In this document: piece by piece, positions 56,292 through 64,000 of the stretch
Numbering within the stretch: position 1 is the first letter of the stretch
Layout: the number at the start of each line of letters is the position of its first letter
Assembly (NCBI RefSeq): GCF_011759705.1
Contig: NZ_JAAOZF010000001.1
Location: 2,342,551-2,406,550 of the forward strand
DNA: 64,000 nucleotides
Source of the DNA: Microbacterium ulmi
GTDB taxonomy: Bacteria; Actinomycetota; Actinomycetes; Actinomycetales; Microbacteriaceae
Direction of reading: 5' to 3'
Made by a program: the position numbers and the translations under genes
The notes under the pieces: generated by a model
The model's input: only the letters and a program-made list of their open reading frames with translations
Told to the model about the DNA's origin: nothing
Database searches by the model: none

Positions 56292-57958
56292 GGCGGGGAC
56301 GCGGCATCCTGTCGGCGCTCGCCGCCGTCGTGGCGGTCGTCGCGCTGGCGGGATGCGCGGGACTCGACACGTCGGGCCCCGTCAACATGGGGCACGCGGA
56401 CGACGGACAGAACGCTCAGCTCCCCGACATCGCCTTCCGCCCCGACAGCCCGCAGACCGGAGCCACTCCCGACCAGATCGTGGCGGGATTCCTGCGCGCG
56501 GGGTCCGGCCCTTCGGGCGGCTGGAGTGTCGCGCAGGAGTTCCTCGCACCGGAGTTCCGCACGACATGGAAGCCCCAGGCGGGGGTGACGATCGACATCG
56601 CGGGCGATCGGCTGCCCGTCGTGCACGAGGACGGCAGCGTGACGGTGACGCTGACGCCCGTCGCGACCGTCGACGCCACCGGCGCGTACGAGCCGTCGGA
56701 GCTGGGGTCGACCGAGATCGCGTTCGCCCTCGAGCAGATCGACGGCGAGTGGCGCATCACGCAAGCGCCGGACGGGCTGGTCCTCGATCGGGACCAGTTC
56801 ACGAACGTGTTCCGCCGCTACTCGCTCATGTACTTCGACCCGTCGTGGCAGTTCCTCGTGCCCGACGTGCGGTGGTTCACCTCGACCGGCGTCGCCAAGC
56901 AGATCGTGGACGCCCTCCTCGACGGCCGGCCCTCGCCGTGGCTCGCCGACTCCGTCGTGACGGCCTTCCCGGAGGGGACGACGCTCGCGGGGCGCTCGGT
57001 GCCCGCGCCCGATGGCGTCGCCCAGGTCGACCTGACCGCCGAGGCGCTGACGGCCGAAGGCGACGCGTTCGACCGCATGCAGACCCAGCTCGTCGAGAGC
57101 CTGCGCGGCGCAGGCGTCTCCGCCGTCCAGATGTACGTCGGGGCCGCGCAGCTCGATGCGACGCCGATCGAGACGCGGTCGACGCGCGTGGGCACGCTGC
57201 CGCTCGTGCGGACCGAGGGCGGCTTCGGCTTCCTCGCGGGGGACGAGCTCTCGCCCATCCCCGGGCTGTCGAAGGCGATCGAGGAGCTGCCCGTCGCCGC
57301 CGTCCAGGTCTCGCGCGATCAGGACTTCGCGGGCGTCCGGCTCGCGGACGGCACTGTCGTCCGCGTCGAGGCGGACGGATCCTCGCTTCCGCTCGACGCG
57401 CGCGCGGGCCTGGTGGATCCGACGGTCGATCCGCAGGGGTTCGTGTGGACCGTGCCGCGTGGCGCGCCCGGCGGCGTCGCGGCGTACGCGCGCGACGGCG
57501 TGCGCATCGCCGTCGCGGATGCCTGGCCCGGCGCCTCGCAGATCGCCGGCATCGCGGTCTCCCGAGACGGCACGCGCATCGCGGCGGTCGTCACGACAGG
57601 AGGTCGGACGGCGGTGTGGATCTCGGGCATCGTGCGCGACGCCGACGGCGTTCCCCAGCGGCTCGCGGGCGACTCCCTCACCCTCAGCTTCGCGCCGGGC
57701 GTGGGGGCGGGCATCGCGTGGATCGACGACGTGAGCCTGGGCATCCTGTCTCGCGACGGCGACTCGTCGGTCGTCGTCGAGCAGGCGGTCGGCGGTCAGG
57801 CCGTCGAGACGGCGGCGCCGGCGTCGGCGGCCTCGATCGCGGGGGGCACCGCCTCCTCGCCTGCGCGGCTGCGGACGGCCGACGGCGCGCTGCTCATCCA
57901 GCGCGGCACGAACTGGCAGCAGACCGCGTCGGGCATCGCGCTGCTCGCGACGCAGTAG
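56288..57958 (+). CDS. lpqB: Lipoprotein LpqB
   Basis: 556 residues. A lipoprotein signal peptide has the lipobox LAGC with Cys23. A GerMN-like domain follows (~180-310) and then a beta-propeller-like LpqB domain. LpqB interacts with the MtrB sensor and modulates MtrA phosphorylation in mycobacteria. It is coupled to mtrB by an ATGA overlap. Confidence 0.93.
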   Translation: MRRGRGILSALAAVVAVVALAGCAGLDTSGPVNMGHADDGQNAQLPDIAFRPDSPQTGATPDQIVAGFLRAGSGPSGGWSVAQEFLAPEFRTTWKPQAGVTIDIAGDRLPVVHEDGSVTVTLTPVATVDATGAYEPSELGSTEIAFALEQIDGEWRITQAPDGLVLDRDQFTNVFRRYSLMYFDPSWQFLVPDVRWFTSTGVAKQIVDALLDGRPSPWLADSVVTAFPEGTTLAGRSVPAPDGVAQVDLTAEALTAEGDAFDRMQTQLVESLRGAGVSAVQMYVGAAQLDATPIETRSTRVGTLPLVRTEGGFGFLAGDELSPIPGLSKAIEELPVAAVQVSRDQDFAGVRLADGTVVRVEADGSSLPLDARAGLVDPTVDPQGFVWTVPRGAPGGVAAYARDGVRIAVADAWPGASQIAGIAVSRDGTRIAAVVTTGGRTAVWISGIVRDADGVPQRLAGDSLTLSFAPGVGAGIAWIDDVSLGILSRDGDSSVVVEQAVGGQAVETAAPASAASIAGGTASSPARLRTADGALLIQRGTNWQQTASGIALLATQ

Positions 57959-58050
57959 CCGCTCCTCCCCAGCGCAGTCCCACCGGGGCGGGTCCACCGC
58001 GGGGGACGCACCTCCCACCGCGTCGCCCGAGCGCAGGCAGTCTGGCCGGC

Positions 58051-58776
58051 ATGCGCGACTCCTCCTCCACCGTCGTCCGCCGCGCGCTCGCCGATGCGCT
58101 CGCGCTCGTCCTGCCCGTGGAGTGCGCGGGATGCGGCATCCCCGACGCCTCGCTGTGCGAGACGTGCGCAAGGGGGCTCGAGCCGCACGTGTCGCGCCGC
58201 GACCTCGGCGGAGGCCTCGCCGTATGGTCGGGGCTGTCGTTCGACGCCTCGCGGGCACGCGTCGTGCGCACCCTCAAGGAGGACGGGCGCACGGGCCTCG
58301 CAAGAGCCCTCGCGCCCGCGCTGCGGGCGGCCGTCGCAGAGGCGGTGCGGGGGGACGCCGCGCGCGCCGGAGCCTTGGCGCGCACCGACGCCGCGGCGCG
58401 CTCGTCCGCGGGAGTCGTCGTCGTGCCGGTGCCCACCTCGCGCGCGGCCTTCCGCCGTCGCGGGTTCCGCGTCGTCGACCTCGTCGCGCGCCGGGCCGGT
58501 CTGCGCGTCCGGCCCCTCCTGCGGATCGCGCGGGCGACCGTCGACCAGCGCGGCCTCGCGCGCGAAGCGCGGCGTCGCAACGTCGCGGGGTCGCTTCGAG
58601 CGCGGGATGCCGCGGGCCTGCGCGTGCTCGTCATCGACGACGTCGTGACGACGGGTGCGACTCTCGCCGAGGCGGCTCGAGCGCTGCGCGCCGCGGGGGC
58701 GGAGGTCGTGGGCGCCGCCGCCGTCGCCGCGACCCCTTCGTGGAGCGATCGGCGCGTCACATCGCACACCGGGTGA
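58051..58776 (+). CDS. comF: ComF family phosphoribosyltransferase-like protein
   Basis: 241 residues. The N-terminal zinc motif has CAGCGIPDASLCETC. The PRTase loop is VLVIDDVVTTGATLAEA. The substrate segment VPVPTSRAAFRRRGF is typical of ComF/GntX. ComF supports DNA uptake in naturally competent bacteria but is also widespread in non-competent ones. It lies between lpqB and hpf, its usual actinobacterial place. The presence of uptake-sequence-like repeats in this window makes it more interesting. Confidence 0.88.
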   Translation: MRDSSSTVVRRALADALALVLPVECAGCGIPDASLCETCARGLEPHVSRRDLGGGLAVWSGLSFDASRARVVRTLKEDGRTGLARALAPALRAAVAEAVRGDAARAGALARTDAAARSSAGVVVVPVPTSRAAFRRRGFRVVDLVARRAGLRVRPLLRIARATVDQRGLAREARRRNVAGSLRARDAAGLRVLVIDDVVTTGATLAEAARALRAAGAEVVGAAAVAATPSWSDRRVTSHTG

Positions 58777-58867
58777 TGAAACTCCCAGCCGTGGGCACTA
58801 CGGTTGGGGGGACAAGGCGACTGAAGGTCCGCCCTTGACCGGGAGGACCGGAACAAGGAGGTCAGGG

Positions 58868-59527
58868 ATGGAAACCAGCATCGTCGGCGTGGGAGTGAGC
58901 ATCACGGATCGCTTCCGCTCGGTCGTCGAGGAGAAGTCCGCCCGGATCGCGAATCTCGCTCCGCGGGCACAGACCCTCGACGTCAAGGTCACGCATCGCG
59001 CGTACCACAACGGGCGAATGGAAGACGACACGGTCGAGCTCACGCTGACCGGCAAGGGCCCCATCATCCGCGCCGAGGCGACGGACGGCGACAAATTCGC
59101 CGCACTCGACATGGCGGTCGACAAGCTCGCCGAGCAGGTTCGACGTGCGAAGGACAAGCGCGTCGACGCCCGCAACCGGCCGCGCGGCGCCAAGCTCGAC
59201 AAGGGCAACGGCGCCATCTCCGGGATCGACGTCCAGCCCGCATCCGTCGAGGTGCTCCGCGCCGTCGCGACGGGGGAGATCCCGATCGTGACGGGCAACG
59301 AGGAGGAAGAGGGCTACACGCCCGTCGTCATCCGCACGAAGCAGTTCGACCCCGAGTGGATGACCGTCGAGGAAGCCGTCGACCGCATGGAACTGGTCGG
59401 CCACGACTTCTTCCTGTTCATCGACGCGCGCAGCGACCACCCGAGCGTCGTGTACCGCCGCAAGGGCTGGGACTACGGCGTGATCTCGCTCACGACCCAG
59501 GCGGCTCCCATCGAGCTCGCCTCGTAG
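58868..59527 (+). CDS. hpf: Long-form ribosome hibernation promoting factor
   Basis: 219 residues. The N-terminal S30AE domain (~1-105, VGVGVSITDRFRSVVEEK; VTHRAYHNGRMEDD) and the C-terminal dimerisation domain (~155-215, RTKQFDPEWMTVEEAVDRM; FFLFIDARS) are both present, so this is the long form that makes 100S dimers. AAGGAGG (58855-58861) sets the start. A strong terminator follows at 59536. Confidence 0.94.
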   Translation: METSIVGVGVSITDRFRSVVEEKSARIANLAPRAQTLDVKVTHRAYHNGRMEDDTVELTLTGKGPIIRAEATDGDKFAALDMAVDKLAEQVRRAKDKRVDARNRPRGAKLDKGNGAISGIDVQPASVEVLRAVATGEIPIVTGNEEEEGYTPVVIRTKQFDPEWMTVEEAVDRMELVGHDFFLFIDARSDHPSVVYRRKGWDYGVISLTTQAAPIELAS

Positions 59528-59535
59528 CGAGCCGC

Positions 59536-59581
59536 GAACGACAGAGGACGGATGCCGCGCGGCATCCGTCCTCCGTCGTTC
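59536..59581. terminator. Terminator after hpf
   Basis: AGGACGGATGCCGC (59545-59558) pairs directly with GCGGCATCCGTCCT (59559-59572), and the flanking GAACGAC/GTCGTTC extend the stem. The core is an inverted pair of the nonamer motif. It also serves the convergent exporter gene. Confidence 0.8.
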
Positions 59582-59603
59582 CGGGCCCTGTGGCCCGAAC
59601 CCC

Positions 59604-60812
59604 CTACGCCGCGAACAGCCACCCGAACAGGACGAAGGCCAGCGCGAGCGCGAGCACGATGTTGACGATCGTCGCGAGGAAGAACGCCAGGACGGGCCTC
59701 GCGCCGGCGCGCTTGACCGCCGCGACGCTGAACCCGAGCCCGATGCTGCTGAACCCGAAGATGAACGCCCACGTGCGCACGTTGTTGATCGTCGCGATGA
59801 CGGGCTTGGTCGCATCCGCGTCGCCGACCGCCGCGATGTAGATCGTCGCGACGACCGAGGCGAGGATGAACCCGAGGACGAACTTCGGGAACCTGTGCCA
59901 GATGTCGCCGACCCGCGGACGCTCCGTGACACCGGCGTCGGGCACCTTGATCGTGAAGTACAGCGTCAGCAGCACCGCCACGATGCCGATGAGCGCGTTC
60001 TGCGTCGTCTTGACGATCGTCGCGATCTGCAGGGCCTCCTCGCCCGCGAGGGAGCCCGCAGCCGTCACGGCGGCGGTCGTGTCGATGTTGCCGCCGATCC
60101 ACGCGCCCGTGACCGCCGGCGAGAGGCCGAGCAGTCCCGCGAGCCATGGCAGCAGGAAGATCGAGGGCAGCGCGAACAGCACGACGAGGCTCGCGACGTA
60201 GCCGAGCTGCTCGCGCTTGGCCTGCACGGCGCCGGCGGCGGCGATCGCGGCGCTCACGCCGCAGATCGACACCGCGCTCGACAGCAGCGCGCGCGTCTTC
60301 TCCTCGACGCCGAGCTTTCCCGCGACCCACCACGTGAAGAAGAAGACGCCCGAGATCAGCAGGATCGCCTGGATGATCGCCGGTCCGATGTTCTTCGCGA
60401 TGACGCCGAGATCGACCGACGCACCGAGCAGCACGAGGCCGACCTTGATGAACAGCTCGGTGCGGAATCCCGCCGCGATCCGGTCGCGGACGCCGAACTG
60501 GTACAGCACGACGTTGCCGAGAAGGCCGAGCGCGATCGCGTAGACGGGGAACTCGAGCGCCGCGCCGATGCTCTCGAGCGGCGTGCCCGCCGTCCAGATC
60601 GGCACGTTCTTGGAGAGGAGCCACGTGAGCACGCCGACGACGAAGACGGCGACCAGGCCTGCTGTGGTCCACCCCCAGCCGGGCTTCGCGGTGGCCGCAG
60701 CGGCGTCCGGGATCTGGAGCTCGTCAGGTGTCACGCGGCGCGGCGCGGCCGGCGCCGTGTCCGTCGCCTCGGCGAGGTCGGATGCCGTGCCCGGCGTTTT
60801 GTTCTCGGCCAT
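59604..60812 (-). CDS. YeiH-type putative sulfate/anion exporter
   Basis: 402 residues with 10-11 spans, PSE/YeiH family (Cons_hypoth698). The family motifs are LLGASVDLGVIAKNIGP and SAVSICGVSAAIAAAGAV. The physiological substrate is uncertain. ATG 60812 shares a base with the TGA of a 46-codon gene just upstream. The in-frame upstream start at 60911 would overlap that small gene and is rejected. Confidence 0.85.
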   Translation of the reverse strand: MAENKTPGTASDLAEATDTAPAAPRRVTPDELQIPDAAAATAKPGWGWTTAGLVAVFVVGVLTWLLSKNVPIWTAGTPLESIGAALEFPVYAIALGLLGNVVLYQFGVRDRIAAGFRTELFIKVGLVLLGASVDLGVIAKNIGPAIIQAILLISGVFFFTWWVAGKLGVEEKTRALLSSAVSICGVSAAIAAAGAVQAKREQLGYVASLVVLFALPSIFLLPWLAGLLGLSPAVTGAWIGGNIDTTAAVTAAGSLAGEEALQIATIVKTTQNALIGIVAVLLTLYFTIKVPDAGVTERPRVGDIWHRFPKFVLGFILASVVATIYIAAVGDADATKPVIATINNVRTWAFIFGFSSIGLGFSVAAVKRAGARPVLAFFLATIVNIVLALALAFVLFGWLFAA

Positions 60813-60952
60813 CAGGGGATCACGCTCCCCGGGACGATGCCGAAAAGCAGGACGAGGAACAGGCCGAGACCGACGAAGGTCGCGAGCCAGTCCTCGTCCC
60901 AGACGAACCACGGGCGCCGGTCCGGCGCCTTCGCGGGCTGTGCGTCTGCCAT
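60812..60952 (-). CDS. 46-residue membrane protein coupled to the YeiH-type exporter
   Basis: The frame reads MADAQPAKAPDRRPWFVWDE and continues DWLATFVGLGLFLVLLFGIV to the stop. It has one predicted transmembrane helix (~23-40) preceded by an aromatic/acidic patch (WFVWDEDW). TAGGAG lies 7 nt before the ATG. The stop overlaps the exporter start by one base (TGATG), so the two are co-translated. A small accessory subunit is inferred; I do not recognise a family. Confidence 0.78.
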   Translation of the reverse strand: MADAQPAKAPDRRPWFVWDEDWLATFVGLGLFLVLLFGIVPGSVIP

Positions 60953-61114
60953 GAGACGACTCCTATCGAGAGGGGGGATGCTGTCGAGCAGACAGTGCTA
61001 GGACGCTAGCGATGCGCTCGAGAGCGCGACAGGGTCGCCCGTAACCGACGTTCAGGCGGCGTCACACATCGACACAGGCCGTCTCGCTCCGACGCGTGCG
61101 GCCCTCGGAATGCA

Positions 61115-61155
61115 GGCGACGGATGCCGCAGCCGGCCGGCGCGGCATCCGTCGCC
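61115..61155. terminator. Terminator after the coiled-coil gene
   Basis: GGCGACGGATGCCGC (61115-61129) pairs perfectly with GCGGCATCCGTCGCC (61141-61155) around an 11-nt loop, 8 bp beyond the stop of the 61163-62506 gene. It again contains an inverted pair of the nonamer motif. Confidence 0.75.
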
Positions 61156-61162
61156 CGTGGGG

Positions 61163-62506
61163 TCAGTCGAAGATGCCGTCGAGGATCGAGCCGATGACGA
61201 GGCCGCCGAGGATGCCGCCGAGCATGTTGCCGCCCTGCCCCTGGCCCTGGCCCGGCCCGCCCCAGCTGCCGGGACCGCCGGGCGGACGGGACGAGTCGAT
61301 GTCGCGCTGCGCGAGCTGAAGGCCCTCGTTCGCGAGGAAGGCGACCCTGCGCGCGAGCGCGAGCGCGTGCTCGCGCTGCTCCTCGAGGATCGGCTGCGCG
61401 AGGGTCGACGCCCGCTGGCCGAGGAACGCGTCGAGGTCTGTGCGCGTGCGGTCGGCCTCGGCGACGCGGGTCCGGGCGTCGGCTCCGATCCAGCCGCGAT
61501 GCCCCGCGATGACGTCCTTCACGATCGCGAGCTGACGATCGGCGTCGTCGATCGCGTTGCGCACCTGCTCGGGCGGGATGACGGGACGGGCCGCCCGCTC
61601 GCGCTCGGCCGCGATCGCGGAGTCCAGGGCCGTGTTCGCCTCGCGCAGGCGCGTCAGGTGCGCGAACGGATCGGTGTTGACGCCCGCCGCGGGCAGCGAC
61701 CTGAGGGCTGCGTCGAGCGCGGCTGCCGCGGCGAGCACGGTCGGCGCCTGCGGCGCGGTGCGCACGGCGATGAGGTCGCCGCGGGAGTCGTCGATGATGG
61801 CGGCGAGCGTCGACTCGGCCCTGAGTGCCTCGATCTCGTAGTTCTCGACGGCGTCGACGAGCGCCTCGGCACGCCTGATCGACTCGATCGAGGCTTCGAG
61901 GGCGAGGTTGGCCTGCTCGCGCTGTCCGGCCTCGCGCCGGCGTTCGGCCACGGACGCGCTGTGCTCGGCGAACCCGATGAGCTGCTCGGCCTCCGAGGGG
62001 TTCGCGTCGACCTGCGCGAGCGCGTCCGCCGAGTAGCGGGCCGCGAGGCGGCCGATGGTCTCGCGGATGTGGGGGATCCGCGCGCGGAGGGCCGCGGCGT
62101 CCCTGCGCACACTGGCCAGGATCTCGGGAGCACGACGCGCACGTGCGATCGGCTCGGCGAGCGCTCCCGTGCGGTCGTCGAGGAGCTCGTCGGCCCACTC
62201 GCACAACTGCAGGATGCGCGCGTTGCGGGTGCGCAGCTCCTCGGCCGTGTCGGGGATCTCGTCGTGGTTGAGCTGGTTGAGGTGGAACGCCTCGCCGAGG
62301 TGGTGCGTGACCGCCGCGAGCGCGTCGCGCAGGTCCTTCGTGGGCTGGATGCCGAGCTCGGCCTCTGCGAAGGCGAGCTCGTCGGTCGTCGTGCGGATGC
62401 GCTCGTCGGCGGCGACCAGCGCGGACCTCGCGCGGCGCGCGAGATCGGCATCCTGCGCGTCGAGCTGCTCGCGCTCCTTCTTGCGAGTGCCCCAGAAACC
62501 TGCCAT
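61163..62506 (-). CDS. Long coiled-coil protein with Gly-rich C-terminus
   Basis: 447 residues. Most of the chain (~1-395) is Ala/Glu/Arg-rich helix with coiled-coil character. The end has a Gly/Pro/Gln-rich linker (GGPGSWGGPGQGQGQGG) and a short hydrophobic tail (MLGGILGGLVIGSILDGIFD). It resembles the C-terminal part of actinobacterial TPM-domain proteins, but no TPM domain is present. TAGGAT (62513-62518) is 6 nt before the ATG, a leaderless-type promoter. The function is unknown. Confidence 0.65.
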   Translation of the reverse strand: MAGFWGTRKKEREQLDAQDADLARRARSALVAADERIRTTTDELAFAEAELGIQPTKDLRDALAAVTHHLGEAFHLNQLNHDEIPDTAEELRTRNARILQLCEWADELLDDRTGALAEPIARARRAPEILASVRRDAAALRARIPHIRETIGRLAARYSADALAQVDANPSEAEQLIGFAEHSASVAERRREAGQREQANLALEASIESIRRAEALVDAVENYEIEALRAESTLAAIIDDSRGDLIAVRTAPQAPTVLAAAAALDAALRSLPAAGVNTDPFAHLTRLREANTALDSAIAAERERAARPVIPPEQVRNAIDDADRQLAIVKDVIAGHRGWIGADARTRVAEADRTRTDLDAFLGQRASTLAQPILEEQREHALALARRVAFLANEGLQLAQRDIDSSRPPGGPGSWGGPGQGQGQGGNMLGGILGGLVIGSILDGIFD

Positions 62507-62660
62507 GCACTGATCCTAGGTTCCGACGGGCTTCGTCCAGCTGGGCGTTCGCCGACGACGCCCGCGCGTCGGCCCGGAGCTCGCCACCCGCCGAGTGTCG
62601 ACGACATGCGGTGGCGGTGGTCGCGCATCCCGCGGGTCTGGACGGTCGCCGGTGGCGCCC

Positions 62661-64000
62661 CTATCGGGTGCGGCGCCCTGGGCCTCCCGTGTCGAGGCGC
62701 AGCTCGATGAGCCGGCCCGAGATGCGGGTGTCGGCGAGCCGCCCGAGCGTGTCCTGCGGGAGATCGGCGGGGAGCTCGACGAGCGAGAAGTCCGGACGGA
62801 TCTGGATCGCGCCGAAGTCGCCACGGCTCAGCCCGCCCTCGTTCGCGAGGGCGCCGACGATCTGCCGCGGCTCGACGCGGTGGCGCTTCCCGACCGCGAT
62901 GCGATACGTCGCGAACCGTCCGCCGCTCGGGCGTGCGCGCCGCTCCGGCCGGTCGCCGCGATCGTCGCGCCGGTCGCGGTCGAAGCGCGACGGCCGGTCG
63001 TCGCGCTCGAAGCGCTCGCCGCGCTCGCGCCGCGGGGGCTCGGGCTCGGGGTCGAGCAGGAGCGGCGAGTCGCCCTGCGCGACGACGGCGAGGGCAGCGG
63101 CGACGTCGACTTCGGGCACGTCGTGGTGGCGGACGTAATGGGCGACGATGTCGCGGAACCGCTCGATGCGGTCGCTGCTCTCCAGGGCCGCCGTGATGCG
63201 GTCGTCGAATCGCGAGAGGCGCGTGATGTTGACCTCGTCGACGCTCGGCAGCTGCATCTCGGTCAGCTCCTGCCTCGTCGCGCGCTCGATCGCGCGTACG
63301 AGCCCGCGCTCGCGGGGCGTGACGAAGCTGATCGCGTCGCCCGTGCGGCCTGCGCGGCCCGTGCGGCCGATGCGGTGCACGTACGACTCCGTGTCGGTCG
63401 GGATGTCGAAGTTCACGACGTGCGAGATGCGCTCGACGTCGAGGCCGCGGGCTGCGACATCCGTCGCCACGAGGATGTCGAGCTTGCCCGACTTGAGCTG
63501 GTTCACGGTGCGCTCGCGCTGCACCTGCGCGATGTCGCCGTTGATCGCGGCCGCCGAGTAGCCGCGGGCGCGGAGCTTCTCGGCGACCTCCTCCGTCGCG
63601 CTCTTCGTGCGGGCGAAGACGATCATCCCCTCGAAGTTCTCGACCTCGAGGATGCGGGTGAGGGCGTCGATCTTCTGCGGGAACGAGACGATCAGGTACC
63701 GCTGCGTGATCGTCGCCGAGGTCGTGGTCTTGGTCTTGACCGTGATCTCTTCCGGGTCGTGCAGGTACTGCTGCGACATCCGCCGGATCGCTGCCGGCAT
63801 CGTCGCGGAGAACAGCGCGACCTGCTTCGTGTCGGGCGTGTCGGCGAGGATCGTCTCGACGTCCTCGGCGAAGCCCATCTTGAGCATCTCGTCCGCCTCG
63901 TCGAGCACGAGGTACCTGAGCTCGGAGAGGTCGAGCGTGCCCTTGTCGAGGTGGTCCATGATGCGGCCGGGGGTGCCGACGACGATGTGGACGCCGCGGC
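62661..64000 (-). CDS. DEAD-box RNA helicase with DbpA-type RNA-binding end, 5' part off the window
   Basis: The C-terminal ~446 residues are present; the N-terminus lies beyond 64000. Motifs in view are VGTPGRIMD (Ib/GG), VLDEADEML (II), FSATMP (III), VATDVAARGLD (V) and HRIGRTGRAG (VI). After a Arg/Asp/Glu-rich linker, a DbpA-like RNA-binding domain ends the protein (RIAVGKRHRVEPRQIVGALA; LPADLPQDTLGRL). It is likely DeaD/CsdA-like, acting in ribosome assembly and RNA turnover. Confidence 0.92.
   Translation of the reverse strand, partial: RGVHIVVGTPGRIMDHLDKGTLDLSELRYLVLDEADEMLKMGFAEDVETILADTPDTKQVALFSATMPAAIRRMSQQYLHDPEEITVKTKTTTSATITQRYLIVSFPQKIDALTRILEVENFEGMIVFARTKSATEEVAEKLRARGYSAAAINGDIAQVQRERTVNQLKSGKLDILVATDVAARGLDVERISHVVNFDIPTDTESYVHRIGRTGRAGRTGDAISFVTPRERGLVRAIERATRQELTEMQLPSVDEVNITRLSRFDDRITAALESSDRIERFRDIVAHYVRHHDVPEVDVAAALAVVAQGDSPLLLDPEPEPPRRERGERFERDDRPSRFDRDRRDDRGDRPERRARPSGGRFATYRIAVGKRHRVEPRQIVGALANEGGLSRGDFGAIQIRPDFSLVELPADLPQDTLGRLADTRISGRLIELRLDTGGPGRRTR

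Noticed and set aside
59473..60672. 399-codon - strand frame over the YeiH-type exporter
   Set aside because: It is in a different frame from the exporter, Arg-rich and without membrane helices; the exporter frame is the real one.

Overview
The window is chromosomal DNA of a high-GC actinobacterium, most likely Microbacteriaceae and probably Microbacterium or a close relative. The evidence is strong G/C bias at third codon positions, an RmlC-RmlD fusion, the mtrA-mtrB-lpqB-comF-hpf block, a WhiB2-type regulator beside manA, DUF3499 and ahcY, and many genes that start 6-9 nt after a TAnnnT -10 box (leaderless-type promoters). I see no rRNA, tRNA, CRISPR array, insertion sequence or phage gene. 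No gene-free stretch exceeds 300 bases; the largest are about 200 bp (34711-34906, described below, and 40163-40383, where I see only a promoter).

Region 1 (1-33.5 kb) is a surface-polysaccharide locus. It starts with the 5' part of a secreted LGFP-repeat protein and a GT39-like membrane enzyme. A nucleotide-sugar dehydrogenase - GT2 - epimerase - GtrA operon follows. The dTDP-L-rhamnose operon (rmlA-rmlB-rmlCD) is next, then a YfhO-like protein, an epimerase, two GT2 enzymes, a second GtrA, UDP-galactopyranose mutase, an acyltransferase-SGNH protein, a large membrane protein and a Wzm/Wzt-type ABC exporter. From 23.2 to 29.7 kb lies a complete pseudaminic acid set in broken orientation: a cytidylyltransferase (pseF-like), a GNAT (pseH-like), pseI, pseC, pseB and pseG. 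Beside it are a GT29-like sialyltransferase-fold protein and a small coiled-coil protein. A further GT2 enzyme and two tandem O-antigen ligase/polymerase-like proteins close the region. Together these genes could make, export and polymerise a rhamnose- and galactofuranose-containing cell-wall glycan decorated with pseudaminic acid.

Region 2 (33.5-43 kb) is a conserved actinobacterial core: manA, whiB, a large GT2-membrane protein with its DUF5719 partner, a zincin-fold protein without the HExxH motif, DUF3499 and ahcY. The phosphomannomutase often found here is absent. Region 3 (42-54 kb) is the RDD / SpoIIM / DUF58 / MoxR / DUF4350 / DUF4129 / GPDPase-membrane-domain locus, interrupted by furA-katG and an aquaporin gene. 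Region 4 (53.9-64 kb) holds mtrA-mtrB-lpqB, comF and hpf. After these come a YeiH-type exporter with a previously unlisted 46-residue membrane partner, a coiled-coil protein, and the C-terminal part of a DEAD-box RNA helicase running off the right edge.

One signal cuts across the genes. The nonamer GCGGCATCC/GGATGCCGC occurs about 39 times by my count, roughly evenly on both strands. It sits mostly inside genes, in inverted pairs that form terminators, and is strongly depleted in the polysaccharide locus. It resembles the pattern of DNA-uptake sequences and is one of the two main leads, together with the pseudaminic acid / GT29-like system.
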